A stretch of DNA of 64,000 nucleotides from Raffaelea ambrosiae (lineage: Eukaryota; Ascomycota; Sordariomycetes; Ophiostomatales; Ophiostomataceae), in NCBI GenBank assembly GCA_002778195.1, contig PCDI01000002.1, forward strand, positions 2,865,234 to 2,929,233, in the 5' to 3' direction. The translations under genes and the position numbers were made by a program. The notes under the pieces were generated by a model. That model searched no databases. It was not told the DNA's origin and saw only the letters and a program-made list of their open reading frames with translations. How positions within the stretch are numbered: position 1 is the first letter of the stretch; each line of letters begins with the position of its first letter. This document shows positions 10,414 to 22,172 of the stretch, in pieces.

Positions 10414-11808
10414 CGAAGCCAGAGCAGGCCCCCGCCAGAGGCAGCTGGCAAGGCAGTCTCGGCCCACCGGGCAGGGTCTGACCCGGAACCAGCCCTTCGT
10501 TCCGTGTCTGCAGGCTCTGGGCACCTCCCGTCCTCCCCAACACAGCCCACCACGCTCTGATTTCTCAGCGTTTGTCCGGATTGGGAAGCGTCTAACCCCC
10601 GCTAAGACCGGAAACCCTTAGGCACTGCTGCATGCACGGCGGCGGGCCACGCAAAAGGCGCAAAGTCGGGGTAACTTTGCCTTGGGGTCACGCTGTGCCA
10701 TCACGACGGACCATGGGACTTTTTCGATATCCATGCAGCCCGACCGCCCGCTGCCCAGACGCGGACACCATGTGGCTCGTGCCCCCGTGGTGTGTCGAGA
10801 GAAGACGGGAGCCTCTCCGCATGCCTTGTCTTCGGAGACTGGCCCTCTCTGGCTTACACGGAGATCTCGAGCGCTCACACCGGACGAAACGGCACGATTC
10901 GTTGTGCGAGTGACTGGCTGGAGATCGTGGACAGTAAGCAAAACAGGCCCATGACACCTGCGTGAGAAATGCCCGGTTTTTTGAGAATACGACAAAACCG
11001 ACACCGATTGTCCGGGCATGGCGCAAAGGGCTCCCGGGATGGAACCATCTTGAGTGGACAATGCATGCACACTATTGCGGCAGGTCGTTAAGGCCGCCGC
11101 TGGGCTGCGATAAGCACGCGCAATGTTGGGTGCACGAACTCCGCAGCCTATCGGCCAATCAGACACGTGCTGGTGGAGACGCAAAAGCCTGCGCTCCACG
11201 AGCCACCGCGAACCACCGCAGCCCTTCTGCACTCCAGAAACGACCCTCTTTATTAATACGGGTACCACCTGCCAGCCCGTTGTGCTACACCCAAACAGGG
11301 CCCTGCTAAACTCCGTTGGCAGCCAAGCAGTCCAGGGGCTCGATAAATGGCCTGGCCGGTGGGTCCCTCATCCACACCTGTGCGCCAGTCGCAATACGGT
11401 CATAGGTGTCATTTTCAACGTCCTGGTTACCGAATAGTCGGCCCTCGCAAAACGTCGTCTCACAGAGGCCCGCGATCCTCAACCGCACACTGACTCGCCC
11501 ACCCCATCCCTGCTTTCGCTTCCAAGTGGCACGTACGAAAGGAGGCCGTGCAGGCAATGGCAGCATTCCGCCCAGCGCTGAATTAGCAGACGCTTGACAG
11601 TCGACTCCAAAAGAAAGGAGACGTCACTGAAAAAAAAAAAGAAAAAAAAAAGAAAAAACAGAGACGAGAGACACTCTGCATAAAAATCAAACCACGCCAA
11701 GGGGCCTGCTTCTGCGCCCCCGCCCCCCCCCCCCCCCTCGTCCGCCCATCTCTCCGTCTTCTGCTAAGCACCCCTGTCGGGCCCCCCCCCTCCCTCCTCA
11801 CTCTCCCA

Positions 11809-12673
11809 ATGGCCTTTGCCTCCTCAACGGCCAGCCGGTCCTCGGCCGCGGCCACGGCACCGTCCCGGGCAGGATCCCGGTCTGCTTCCCGAAATGCCTC
11901 CCGATCCGGCTCGCCAAGCTCCCGGAACGGCGGCGCCACTGCTTCGGCCAACGGCCATGCATCATCCTCTGGACCTGCAGCAGCCTCCGCCGGCCCGTCC
12001 GCAGAGGCTCTGTCCAATGCCGCTCTGGCGGCCGGCGTCCCCCACACCCTCTCCCGCACCGAGACCCGCAGCCTGCTCGCCCTCACCTTTGCCTGCGGCG
12101 CCGTCCTGGCGAATACCGTCCGCCGCGACGACGGCGCGCCGCTGACCGCGTCCCTGGCCCTGAGCGGCATTGCCTTCGCGGCGAGCTATGCCATGATCCG
12201 CTGGCTGGGCCCGACCTTTGTCAAGGCCGGCATCCGCGGCGCCGACCTGAACAAGGTCCACCGGCGCACGCTGCCCGAGTGCATGGGAGCCGTGTGTGCC
12301 GTGGTCTACCTGCTGGTCATCATGGTGTTTATTCCCATGCCCTTTTACAAGGACATTGTCGCCGCCACGAGCGGCGGCGGCAACCGAGACGTGGTAATGC
12401 AGGCCGCCGCCGCGGTGGGCCAGGGACGCTTGCTGCACAAGTTTCCGCATTCCAAGGTGAGTTTGAGATGAGATGAGGTGGGGTGAGACATAGCAGCCAG
12501 AAAGAGAAGACGAATACACGATGAACGACAGAAAGAGTTCCGTCAAGAGACAAGCAAGATATCGCAAGACAATGCCATGCGTGTTTCGTCTTGGTGAATG
12601 CATTTGTATTCTCACTCTCTACTGTCTGGTCTTCACTACTGGTCTTCCCCCCATCTCACGATCTATCTACTTC

Positions 12674-12719
<46 letters not shown>

Positions 12720-13760
12720 GTTTGTCCAGCTTCCACAAACACCTGCTAACTACCCCCCCAGCTCGCCTCCTATTTGTCCGCCATCATCTCCCTCCAGTCC
12801 ATCACCCTGCTCGGCCTCGGCGACGACCTCTTCGACATCCGCTGGCGCCACAAGTTCTTCATCCCCGCCTTTGCCGCCATCCCCCTGCTGGTCGTCTACT
12901 TTGTCGACTTTGGCGTCACCTCCGTCGTCGTCCCCACCGTCCTCCAGCCGTATCTGGGCGGCGACCTGCTCAACCTGGGGCCCCTCTACTACCTCTACAT
13001 GACCGCCGTCGCCATCTTCTCCCCCAACAGCATCAACATCCTCGCCGGCGTCAACGGCATCGAGGTCGCCCAGTCCATCGTCATCGCCGGCCTGCTCGTC
13101 CTCAACGACTGCCTCTACCTGCTCGCCGACCCCTACCCGCACCCGGCCACCGACTCCCACCTGTTCTCGCTGTATTTCCTCCTGCCTTTTCTGGGCGTCT
13201 CCCTCGCCCTCCTCTGCCACAACTGGTTCCCCGCCCGCGTCTTTGTCGGCGACACCTACTGCTACTTTGCCGGCATGGTCTTTGTCGTCGTCAGCATCCT
13301 CGGCCACTTTAGCAAGACCCTCGTCCTCCTGCTGCTGCCCCAGATCGCCAACTTCCTCTACTCCGCGCCCCAGATCTTCGGCCTCGTCCCCTGCCCCCGC
13401 CACCGCCTGCCCCGCCTCAACGCCCGCACCGGCCTGCTCGAGCCCAGCAAGACCGTCTACACCCCCGAGCGCCAGCCCCTGCCGCCCGTCGTCGCCGCCC
13501 TGCACCTGCTGGCGCGCCTGCACCTGGTCGGCCTCGTCGAGGGCGTCGACCCGGACACCGGCAACCTGGTCCTCCAGGAGACCACCAACCTGACCCTGCT
13601 GAACCTGTGGCTCGTCTGGCGGGGCCCGCTGCGCGAGGACCGTCTGGCGCTCGAGGTGACGGCCATGCAGACCGCCGTCGGCCTGTTTGGCCTGTTTGTG
13701 CGCCACCGCCTGGCCCTGCTGGTCTTTAAGGAAGACAACTGGAGCACGCCGTATTACTAG
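11809..13760 (+). CDS. ALG7: UDP-GlcNAc:dolichyl-phosphate GlcNAc-1-phosphotransferase, 548 aa
   Basis: Catalyses the first, tunicamycin-sensitive step of N-glycan precursor assembly: GlcNAc-1-P from UDP-GlcNAc to dolichyl phosphate on the ER membrane. Exons are 11809-12456 and 12762-13760, with a 305-bp intron (branch CTGCTAAC at 12743). Residues 1-~75 are a Ser/Ala-rich extension that accounts for much of the extra length over yeast Alg7 (about 450 aa). The multi-TM core follows. Key motifs are GADLNK near residue 145, the Asp-Asp pair D237-D238 in GLGDDLFDIRWRHK (Mg2+/catalysis), PNSINILAGVNGIEV, and GDTYCYFAGM. These are diagnostic of the eukaryotic GPT branch of the MraY/WecA family. The protein ends DNWSTPYY. 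It is divergent from the MFS gene and convergent with the SET3 gene. Confidence 0.96.
12673..12716. repeat. Poly(T)-poly(A) tract inside the ALG7 intron
   Basis: A T run is followed directly by about 33 A residues within the intron, about 45-90 bases before the acceptor. The A length may be a sequencing approximation. Confidence 0.85.
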
Positions 13761-14976
13761 AAGCTCCCGGTTAGGGGGCACACCACTTGATTTGAAAAAA
13801 AAACAAAAAAAAAAAAAAAGTCAAGAAAAGAAAAGCGTCGACTCTCGTCGAATGGGTCTACACATTCTTGTTTTTATTTTTTTATCTTTTCTTTTCTTCC
13901 ATCTTTTCGGAAACGGTATTCTGATTTTGCCAAGGCCAGAAAAAAATGTAAAATAAAAACGGAGCGTAGGTAAACGGGCACGGAAGAATAAAAAGAAACT
14001 GTCATATAATAGAAAAAAAAACAATCACGGAGCATGCAAAGTACGCATCCGAATCCTCCCCAAAAGATGGACTGTAATGATATATGTATGTACAGTGGGG
14101 ACGTCATGCAAAAAAGGAACAGAGAGAACAATACAGGTTTCCCCCCCGCCAAAACCGAGACACAATGAAGGAAGCGCACCAACTTTAACAGTCACCGTGC
14201 CGTTCTTCTCCCTTGCATCCGTGCATCCAATTCCAGTCTCTCGGCCTGCTCCCAGTCGACCCAATCATCATCATGAATTGTTCCCCCCCGGGTACCTCGT
14301 GAGAGCTGCCTTGATGGAAGGGGGGAGGAAGCTTTGCAGATACTGCAGTCTAATCGTGTCGTATCGTATGTGTATGTGCCCGCGTTTGCGTGGATGGTGT
14401 GCAGCCATTACCGGCAAGGCACATCATCCTGGGTGGGCCACGATGAAAAGAAAATCGGTAAAGAGAAGAAAAAGGAAGACCCCTTTGCGTGTTTGTGTGA
14501 AAGAGTGCTTGCTGTGTGATTTGTGATTTTTTTGCCTTCGTCATTTTTTTTTCTGTTTTCCGTGGCCGCGGTTTTTTTTCCGAGCCCCCCAAAAATAAAA
14601 AATGAACATGACACAAGCCTTATAGGAAACAACCCGATTCCGAAATTCCCATTTTTCCTTTGATATCCCGGACCAACTCCCACGTTCCAGACCTTCTTTC
14701 TTTCTCCCCAACCCAAGACGCCGGTGGTATCCCCATGCCTCTTCAAAAGGATCCAGTAATTTTTGGTAAACACCCACAATAAAAACCCCAATAAAAAAAC
14801 GTAAGAGTAGAATAAAAACACACACACAAAGGTATGGGGAAAACAAAGGAGTGCCTTAAGAAGCGGTATATCACAAAATAGAAAATGAAACCCCCGTAAA
14901 TAAATCATAGAAAAGAAGGTGAGTTAGTTTTAAGAAACCAACACACACAAAACCGACACTCATCGCCCGGCTGGGT
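13761..14976. other. Intergenic between convergent ALG7 and SET3 genes
   Basis: A/T-rich, with several A and T homopolymers consistent with two facing 3' UTRs. No supportable gene. Confidence 0.7.
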
Positions 14977-17900
14977 TCATGACGAGCTGGCCACAGGCGT
15001 GACTGCTGGTCCTGTTGTTGCTGAAGCGACGTCGGCTGCCTTTCCCGCTGCTGTCGGAGAGTCGTCACCCGCTCCGTCTGGGCTTGATGGCGTCTTTGCG
15101 TCATCTGCATTGGTTGCCGATGGCTTCAACACTGGCCGGCTGGCTGCAGCTTTCCGGCTCTTTGTGTAGTCGCTCAGACTCATCTTCTTCTTGACCGGGC
15201 TCGGCGTTGCCACCGATGCCCCGTTAATCCCAGCTGCCGGACTGAATGGGCCGGCGTGCGTCATGGAGAATGGAGACTGTACAATCGACGATGCTGCAGA
15301 AAGCGGGGTGGCCGTAAATCCTGCAGGCTGCCCCGTGGCATTGCCAAACGACGGGGCCTTGGGCAGCTGCACATGGAGGTCGGGCGATCTCTTCATCGCA
15401 GGCGTAGACTTGTCAGCGGGCGCACCATCCGGCCCAATCTCCGTTGCTTCTGGTGCAGTATCTCTCACTGCAGCATCTGGCATCCGTGCCGTAGATGGCT
15501 CAACTGGCGACGGCAGCGGCTTGATGGTTACGTTTGCAAAAGGCTCGGAGGCTGGAGGGGCATCTGGCATAGGCACGTCGGCTGCCGCGGTTGACGACTC
15601 ATCTGTCTGATGCATGTCGCTGGCTGACGAATCGACTTGCATGGCCGTCGAGTCCTCTTCTTTTTTCACGGGACGAGGACGGTATCGGTTCAGTAACCGC
15701 TTGGAAAGCGAGACCACACGCCGCCTTGGGCTTGGCGCCACGGGTGTTGCGTACCACTCGTCTTCCGTGGGCTCTGTCTGAACAGAAGCATCACAGTAGG
15801 ACGGGGGAGGCCCAGCTGAAGTGCGTCGAGAGAGCGTGGAGGCGGGAGCCGCAAAGCCATGGCCACCCACAGCAAATGGCGTTTGAGGGGAGGCGGACGT
15901 AGCTGGAGACCCCGACTTGCTTCGCGAAGTAGCGGCATCCACATAATGACGGCTGCCAGAGGCTTCGTTTGTTGCCAGATCGCCGTGTGCAGAGCCCTTG
16001 GACTTGGACCTGCTTGAACCTGCGGACTTTTCCGACACGCCAGTCCCATCTGATGATCGCTTCTTCTTGCGAGGTGGCTGCTGTTCAAGGCGGCGGAACG
16101 AGTCCTCCACCATGGCCACTTTTCGTTTGTCGCGATCGGTGGGTTCCGTCAGTATGCCCAGCGTGTCGAACGACCCCTGGCGCGGTGCAGGCGTCATGTC
16201 TCGGCTGGGCGGTTTGCTGCGCGACGACGTCGACGCCTTGTCGTTCTCCGGAAAGTCATCAAGGCGGCCTTCGCTTGCCGCCCGGCTGTTTGTGGCGTGG
16301 CCGGTGCTCGTAGGCGACAGAGCATGGGCGGTTTTTGTTTTTCTGTGTCCCTTTTTCTTGTTGTTTACGGCGCCGCCGTTGACGCCGTTTCTTGCATGTT
16401 GTGTCCTGTTGCTGTAGTTCCGGTGGAATCGTGCAAAAGCACAATCGGGCCCCAGCTGGCAGGCACAGCCACCATACTCTGACAAAATCAGATACACCCA
16501 GCGAGCAATACTAGTGAACTCCTCTTCTTCGATGTCAACGTCGTCGTGGGCCACTCCGTCATCGTCGCCGAGACCGAGAAGGCGAAGCATGCGGGCCTTG
16601 GCATCGTGCGGGAGTCGGAAATCCCAGGGAATGGTAATCTGCTCGTCTGCGGCGATGTGACGGTCGCTCACCAACCAGAATTGGTACTCCGATCCGCCGG
16701 ACAGATACGTGTCCAGTACAGCATTGGGCCGACAGCTGCGCCGGACATACCGCGCTAGTGATCCTTCTCGCCGGGTATCGATATATAACGGAAGCATCGG
16801 GTGAAAAAACACAAACGGTAAGGGGCAAGACAGCTCTTCGTACCGGTTGGCCGGGACAGCGCAATAGTCTTTCTGAAACCCGACCTGTCCGTTGAGTTCC
16901 ATCAGAGGTACGTCCTTATCGACGGCCATGGAGTTGGCCAGAAACCTCCAGCGGACCACGGTGTCCGGATCGAGCACACGCTTCATGACCTCGACGCGCG
17001 GCGGCCGTTTGAGCGACTCGGTGCTTGAAGGCAGCGGCTGAAAGACATCGTTGAAGGTGTGTCCCGTCTCCCGCAGCATCCGCTCATGCTCGCGCAACCA
17101 GATGGATGTGGTGTTCGAGACAGCTAGACTGGCAAATGAGTTGGTCTGCACATTTTGTACGGCGTCTTGGTCGTTGCAGAGGGTGAGAAAGTCACTTGAG
17201 TAGTTGTGGATCTCGGTGCCATCGGGCATGTCGGGTGGCGTCGTCGCCGGGCTCAACGGATGGCCGTTCAGGAAAGGCGTCCGCGACGCGCTGTACGACG
17301 GACTCCGTTTTGACCGGGCGCCACTGACAGAATGGCTGGTCCTGTGGCCATTCTTGGACTTCTTGGACGGCGAGTGTGCAGGGTGGTGGCCATCGGCAGC
17401 GTGGTCAAGGGCGAGAACGGCGTGGCCATTGATGGTCAGGTCGGTGGTGGATTTCGTCTTCTTTTTGTGGCCCTGATGGCTGCTCTTGGGTGGCGGTCGT
17501 CTCGGCTTTGGGCTAGGAACAACATGGGCAGTGGCGGCGTTGAGCCGCTGTTTCTGGTATTCGATGGCGTGGGCAACGTTCAGCGGCCGCGGTTTGCATT
17601 CGTGGCAGGCGTGTGAGAATTCTTCGCGCGTGGCTTCCTCGCTGTTGTTCGGGTAGTAGCACTCAATGTGCTGCCACGTGTCGCAGAAGTCGCAGTAGAT
17701 GGTGCTCCCATCGTCGACCTGGTAGCCACAAATGCACTTTATTGTATAGGGCTCCTCCTCAGCCGCCGGCTCCACCTTTGGGGTGATGACATGTTGAGCT
17801 GGTGGCGCAGATGCGGCAGCGTCTGCGGCAGGGTGGGCGGTGGAAACGGCGGCGGCGGAGGAGGGCGGAGGGAGGATGGGCGCGGAAGAAGTGATGGTCG

Positions 17901-17994
17901 CCGGTGAGAACGGGACCGGGGGAGAGTTGAGGGGAGGGAGACTCTGGTTCGGAGTCGCGGTCTGTGTCGACGGCGGCTGCAGCTTTTCTGTCAT
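14977..17994 (-). CDS. SET3: PHD finger and SET domain protein, Set3-type, 1005 aa, intronless
   Basis: In yeast, Set3 is the scaffold of the Set3C histone deacetylase complex. Its PHD finger reads H3K4 methylation, and its SET domain has no shown methyltransferase activity. Here a PHD finger lies at ~86-134 (CICG, CDFCDTWQHIECYY, CHEC cysteine spacing). Basic low-complexity sequence follows. A SET domain then lies at ~335-475 with RVLDPDTVVRWRFLANSM, YIDTRREGSLARYVRRSCRPN, and EQITIPWDFRLP. The canonical catalytic NHxC is RRSCRPNAV here, as in the Set3/MLL5 group. The remaining ~500 residues are disordered with basic patches (PRKKKRSS, SPVKKKMSLSDYTKSRK). One uninterrupted frame; start at 17994. 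Its partner subunits (Hos2, Sif2, Snt1) are not in the window. Confidence 0.92.
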   Translation of the reverse strand: MTEKLQPPSTQTATPNQSLPPLNSPPVPFSPATITSSAPILPPPSSAAAVSTAHPAADAAASAPPAQHVITPKVEPAAEEEPYTIKCICGYQVDDGSTIYCDFCDTWQHIECYYPNNSEEATREEFSHACHECKPRPLNVAHAIEYQKQRLNAATAHVVPSPKPRRPPPKSSHQGHKKKTKSTTDLTINGHAVLALDHAADGHHPAHSPSKKSKNGHRTSHSVSGARSKRSPSYSASRTPFLNGHPLSPATTPPDMPDGTEIHNYSSDFLTLCNDQDAVQNVQTNSFASLAVSNTTSIWLREHERMLRETGHTFNDVFQPLPSSTESLKRPPRVEVMKRVLDPDTVVRWRFLANSMAVDKDVPLMELNGQVGFQKDYCAVPANRYEELSCPLPFVFFHPMLPLYIDTRREGSLARYVRRSCRPNAVLDTYLSGGSEYQFWLVSDRHIAADEQITIPWDFRLPHDAKARMLRLLGLGDDDGVAHDDVDIEEEEFTSIARWVYLILSEYGGCACQLGPDCAFARFHRNYSNRTQHARNGVNGGAVNNKKKGHRKTKTAHALSPTSTGHATNSRAASEGRLDDFPENDKASTSSRSKPPSRDMTPAPRQGSFDTLGILTEPTDRDKRKVAMVEDSFRRLEQQPPRKKKRSSDGTGVSEKSAGSSRSKSKGSAHGDLATNEASGSRHYVDAATSRSKSGSPATSASPQTPFAVGGHGFAAPASTLSRRTSAGPPPSYCDASVQTEPTEDEWYATPVAPSPRRRVVSLSKRLLNRYRPRPVKKEEDSTAMQVDSSASDMHQTDESSTAAADVPMPDAPPASEPFANVTIKPLPSPVEPSTARMPDAAVRDTAPEATEIGPDGAPADKSTPAMKRSPDLHVQLPKAPSFGNATGQPAGFTATPLSAASSIVQSPFSMTHAGPFSPAAGINGASVATPSPVKKKMSLSDYTKSRKAAASRPVLKPSATNADDAKTPSSPDGAGDDSPTAAGKAADVASATTGPAVTPVASSS

Positions 17995-19200
17995 AATCTA
18001 ACGAGAGGCCTCGCTATGGGAGAGGGTGCCAGGGAGGGGGGGATGGAGAGAGGCTGAAATTATCGTCTCGCTGGCGGTGGCATGACTGAACGAGCGCGGC
18101 AGGGTGCACAACAGAGAGAGGCGATGCAGAGGAGGACTCGGAACAGGCGCCGTCGCTGAGATGCACTCTTGTCGGTGTCGTCGGTCGATGACGAGGCCGA
18201 TCAGGGCGTCAAAGAGTAAAGGTTGTCGCGAGAGAGGAGAAAGGCGAGAAACCGTGGAGACGCGCGCGCGCAAAGACGGACACGTGGCGGAGAGCGTCAA
18301 ATGAGATGGCCAGAGCTCGTTCGATGGTGAACGGAGAAAGGCAATGTGCGAAGAACGCAGACTGCAAAAGATGAAGAAAGTGGAAAGGGAATGTGTTCTT
18401 CTGCTCGGGGCGCTGGGATGGGACGACGACGAGGACAGACGGGGCAGCGTGCGGAATCACTCGTCGACGACGAGCAAGGGCAGTCTCTTCAACGTCGTCG
18501 CAACTGCGGAAAGGAAGTGGTGTCACGGTAGAGGCGAGGGATTCGAGGAGACGCGGGTGAAGCCGTCGCCCAGGATCTCGAGGACTCGTGATGTGTAGAA
18601 AAAGAGGACACGACTGCAACGCGAAGCGCAACAGGACGGCGGAAAGACGAGGGCGTTCGAGGAACGGGGTGTCGACACAAGAGACTCGAGGCGACTCGAG
18701 CACGACCGAGGGCGCCGTCGATCGCGGCGGAATTGGGCGGGAAGGCGGACGGCGTCGGTGGTCTGGGTCGAAAAGTGAAGATTTTCGTTCGGATTTGCGT
18801 TTCTGTCCGGTCGCGAACGAGGGTTTCGACGAAGAGAGCGCCAATAATTGGATCGGAGACAGAAGACGGCGTAAAAAAGAAGAGCGAGATGGACCGCAGG
18901 CGGAGAGAGACAAAAGAGAAGAAGAAGGGGTGCAAAAGAGGGACGGAGAAGGGAAGAAGGTGTGTGGGAGCGTGCGTGTGCGAGAGGGTGAGTGTGCGAG
19001 GAAAGAGAAGGGCGAGAGGGGGACCAAAACAACGAGCAGACAGAACAGACAGATGAGGATTGCTGGGGTGGAGAAAGCGAAAGAGAGCGAGCGCCCGCAG
19101 AGGAGACACCAAAAAGCAGAAAGAGCAGGGGGGAGCGACGGCGGACAGGCCAATAGGCAGGCACGCTGCACGAAAAAAAAAGGGAAAAAAGGCAGACAGA
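17995..19200 (-). promoter_or_regulatory. Long pyrimidine-rich leader/promoter upstream of SET3
   Basis: For about 1.2 kb upstream of the start the minus strand is rich in C and T. Low stop density leaves open frames there (for example 18209-19171) with Leu/Ser/Phe/Pro-rich translations typical of CT tracts, not of proteins. Reading it as SET3 5' leader and promoter is an inference. Confidence 0.4.
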
Positions 19201-22172
19201 AGCAGAATTACCAGACTAGCGCGGGTTGCTCTTTCTCCCCTGGTCGTGCTTTCCGCACAGAGGATGTGGGCGACAGGGTCGCTCCTGGTCTCTCTGGACG
19301 AGCGATGGGGTGGCAGACGAAGGAAGGGTAACCTTGTACCGGTACATGGCCAAGGCGGGCAGGAGTGGCGCTTTGCTGCCTGAGGCGCCCACGGTGCAGG
19401 GAGTGGGCGGCGCGGGTAAACACCGACCGGTCAGGTGGTCAGGTGCTGGTGCTGGTGCATGGTCCTCTTTGCTGCGTAAGCAGAATACGCCCCGTCGACT
19501 GGACGGAGCCACGCACTGAGGGCAGAACTGTCTGCAGATGGGCGAGACAGAGCGAGAGAGCGAGAGAGAGATGGGGAGAGAGACTGACGCACCCGGACAA
19601 ACCTTGGCTGCGCTGCTCACTTCATATTGCAGCAGGCGACTGAGAGGCGGCCATCGCAAGCCGGCTCGCTCAAGACATCATCTTTCACAGAGCCCTCCGA
19701 AAAGAGGTGGGCGAGTCGCTGAGACGGGTGAAATGCTGGCAGGCGAGAAGCTTGCGAAACACTGAGAAATACTGAAAGGGAAAACGAGTGCGAGGATGAA
19801 AAAATAAAAGAGAGAAAGGGAGACGAAAAAGAGTGGCTGGAAAAAAACCGAAAAGGTCGTCTTTGGGAAGTGAATCGGAAGTCATTCCGTGCGTGAGGAG
19901 GACCTTGCCTGGACGCAAGAGCCACGCACAATGTGGGAGGTGCTCAAAAAGCCGCCCAGGCAAGACGGCCCCGTAATACATAGTACTATGTAGTATCTCG
20001 GGCCTACAGTGCAAAAAACACATGTATCGGTACACAGGTGCCCTTCGCTGCGCGGGTGTTACAACCACCAGCTTAGCTCCTCTCTTACTCGCGAACTTTT
20101 GCTGCTAGCGTGCGTGCCGGGGCCATTATCCTGTCTCGTAAAATAAAATATTGGCAGTTGGGCTCCCCAATCGCGTCGCTGGTCAGCCGTCTCGGAGTCG
20201 CTGCAGATGTGGCTGTGGGCGGGTTTGTTGAGTGTGGGCGCGCAGGAGGGGGTTGCCACCAGGGGGTTGCCACCAGGAGAAAGCAGCGAAGCAGCGAACA
20301 GCTGGAGAACCAGCCGTCTTCTGGAAACAATTGTGTGTCGCGGCGTGGTGTTGCAGCGGCTGTCTTGGAGCTGTTTCTTGTTTTGGCTCTCATTTCGGCT
20401 CTCATTTCGGGGCCTCTGTCCTGCAGGCGCTTACGACACCACTGTTTCTGACGCACTGGCTCTGCCGGACTCTCTCAGGCTCACCCTAAGGCTCTCTAAA
20501 ACGTCACTAACGCCACAGACACCCCAAATAGGAAAACCATTAGGTTGGCCAACGGTGATCGCATGGCATTTTGCAGCGTCATCCATCTACGCGTGCAAGC
20601 ATTAGCCCCAGCACTTGTGGCGCGCCGAAGACGGACCATGTGGCGCTGAGGTGTGGCTCGCGATGGCTAACCAGAAAGTATTATTAGCAGGTTTTCTCTT
20701 TCTCCCTTCTTCTCACTTTCGTCTCTTGTCTCTCCTTCGTGCCTTAGTCATCGCACTCCTCCCTGTCACCGCCTCTTTGCCGATATGGCCTGATTGGCTC
20801 GCCGACTGTGCCTGTGAAATAATATGCTCGGCATAATACAGGGTACATCTGGCTTGCTCTTGTCCCCCTCCCTATCCCCTCATTTTCCTCTCTGTAACCG
20901 TGTTCGATCCAATCGGCTGTTCTTCTGCTCTGCAGGTCTGCCTGCGGGAGAGATAAAAAAAAAATAAAAGATCAAACAAAAGTCCGCTGTCCGGCACCCG
21001 GCTGGCAAAAGCTGTGGGTGAATGCAACGTTTTGTACACGCTGGACTGCTTGGCCGTTAGCAAACCATATCTGAAGGAGCAAAGTCCGCTCTGCAGCTTC
21101 TGCACGCTAAACTAGTATGGTGTATGCAGTCCTTGCCAGCGATAAAGCAGTCGTTACAGGCAGGCCGAGAGCAGAGGTCCAGTTGCGCAAGATACGAGTA
21201 CACCGTACGGTGCGGAGTCGATGATTGTGCCATCTCGTTATCTACGAGTATCTGGGCCGTATCTTCCGCGAGCTGCAGCGTACCACTGCATGCTTGCTTG
21301 CACTTGGCCATACACATGAATGCACTGGTCGTCTATAGTGTGTAGGAGGAAAGGCAGCTTACAAGGCGCAGAGTTGTTAATCCGTCGGCGTAGTCTCTTA
21401 CTCGGAGAGTCGCCACACAGCCAAACCTGGTCGGCTAGCTACGTACGAGACCTTGCGCTCGCAAGCACATCCCCCCTGCATTGTCTTCCGTCCCATCTGC
21501 GAGAAGGCTGGCGAGTGCAGCCTTGCGCCTTTCGCGCTGCTAATTGGAGAGCTGGAAGCAAGAGAGCCAGAGAGCTGGAGAGCTGGAAGCCTGCTGGGCT
21601 GTCACAAGCTTTCCTTGCCAGAGGCTGCAAGATGGGTTGCCCCTCACAGGCGGAGACAACAACCAAGACAATTTTCGTGTCAGCTGACTAGATTCTGGCG
21701 AGGCCGCTCCTCCTGCGACAAGAGAGGAATAAAACATGGATAGATAGCCCCGTGGACCGGAGACTCTACCGGATTCCAACCAATCAGCGCCCAGTGTGGA
21801 GGCCCCCATGACGCCAACCAGTGCGCTCATTGCACGCACCCTGCGCCTTTTCGCTTCAGCCCCCTCTGTCCCCCAGCTTTAGGCGCCTTCCCGCCTCTTC
21901 TTGTGATCGCTGACTACGCCGATTCATTCTGCTTGCTTCCTCTTATTCACTCAACCCCGTCTTCATCGACTGCCTGTCCTTCCCGACAACAAACGACGAA
22001 CGCTCTGTACTTTTGTCTACGAGAACAGTCGATCTCCCTATTGTCTGGTATCTTTTAGCCAGGGCCTAGTCGACTCTGTCTGCCTTATCTCTCCTCCCCG
22101 AATTCAACACAGCTCTCAACAAATACACCTCATTCCATCCTCTCCTCCGACATTCATCCGACCACCACCATC
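19201..22172. other. Gene-free intergenic region between SET3 and the NPC2-type gene
   Basis: About 3 kb without a supportable gene. It holds a 16-bp palindrome (19977-19992), a 15-bp direct duplication GGGGTTGCCACCAG (about 20248-20277), a 14-bp duplication CTCATTTCGGCT (about 20387-20410), and two TACGAGTA motifs (21193, 21243). The last 250 bases are C/T-rich and form the promoter and leader of the next gene. Confidence 0.6.
19977..19992. repeat. 16-bp perfect palindrome TACATAGTACTATGTA (copy 1)
   Basis: Perfect self-complementary 16-mer. An identical copy lies at 44898-44913. Confidence 0.95.

Larger units (their letters stand above)
9838..11808. other. Intergenic between divergent MFS and ALG7 genes (about 2 kb)
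   Basis: Contains two 12-bp tandem repeat tracts, a G13 run (10082-10094) and a C15 run (11723-11737). It should hold both promoters. Several open frames exist (for example 10618-11268, minus) but none has recognisable family features. Confidence 0.6.

Noticed and set aside
10618..11268. 216-codon minus frame between MFS and ALG7
   Set aside because: No recognisable motif, no codon bias like the neighbours, and it occupies the shared promoter region.
12750..13781. 343-codon antisense open frame over ALG7 exon 2
   Set aside because: Shadow of the sense coding sequence, of highly repetitive Asp/Gly/Gln/Val composition.
18209..19171. 320-codon minus frame upstream of SET3
   Set aside because: Leu/Ser/Pro/Phe-rich translation of a CT tract with parallel open frames in other phases. 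More likely leader sequence than protein.
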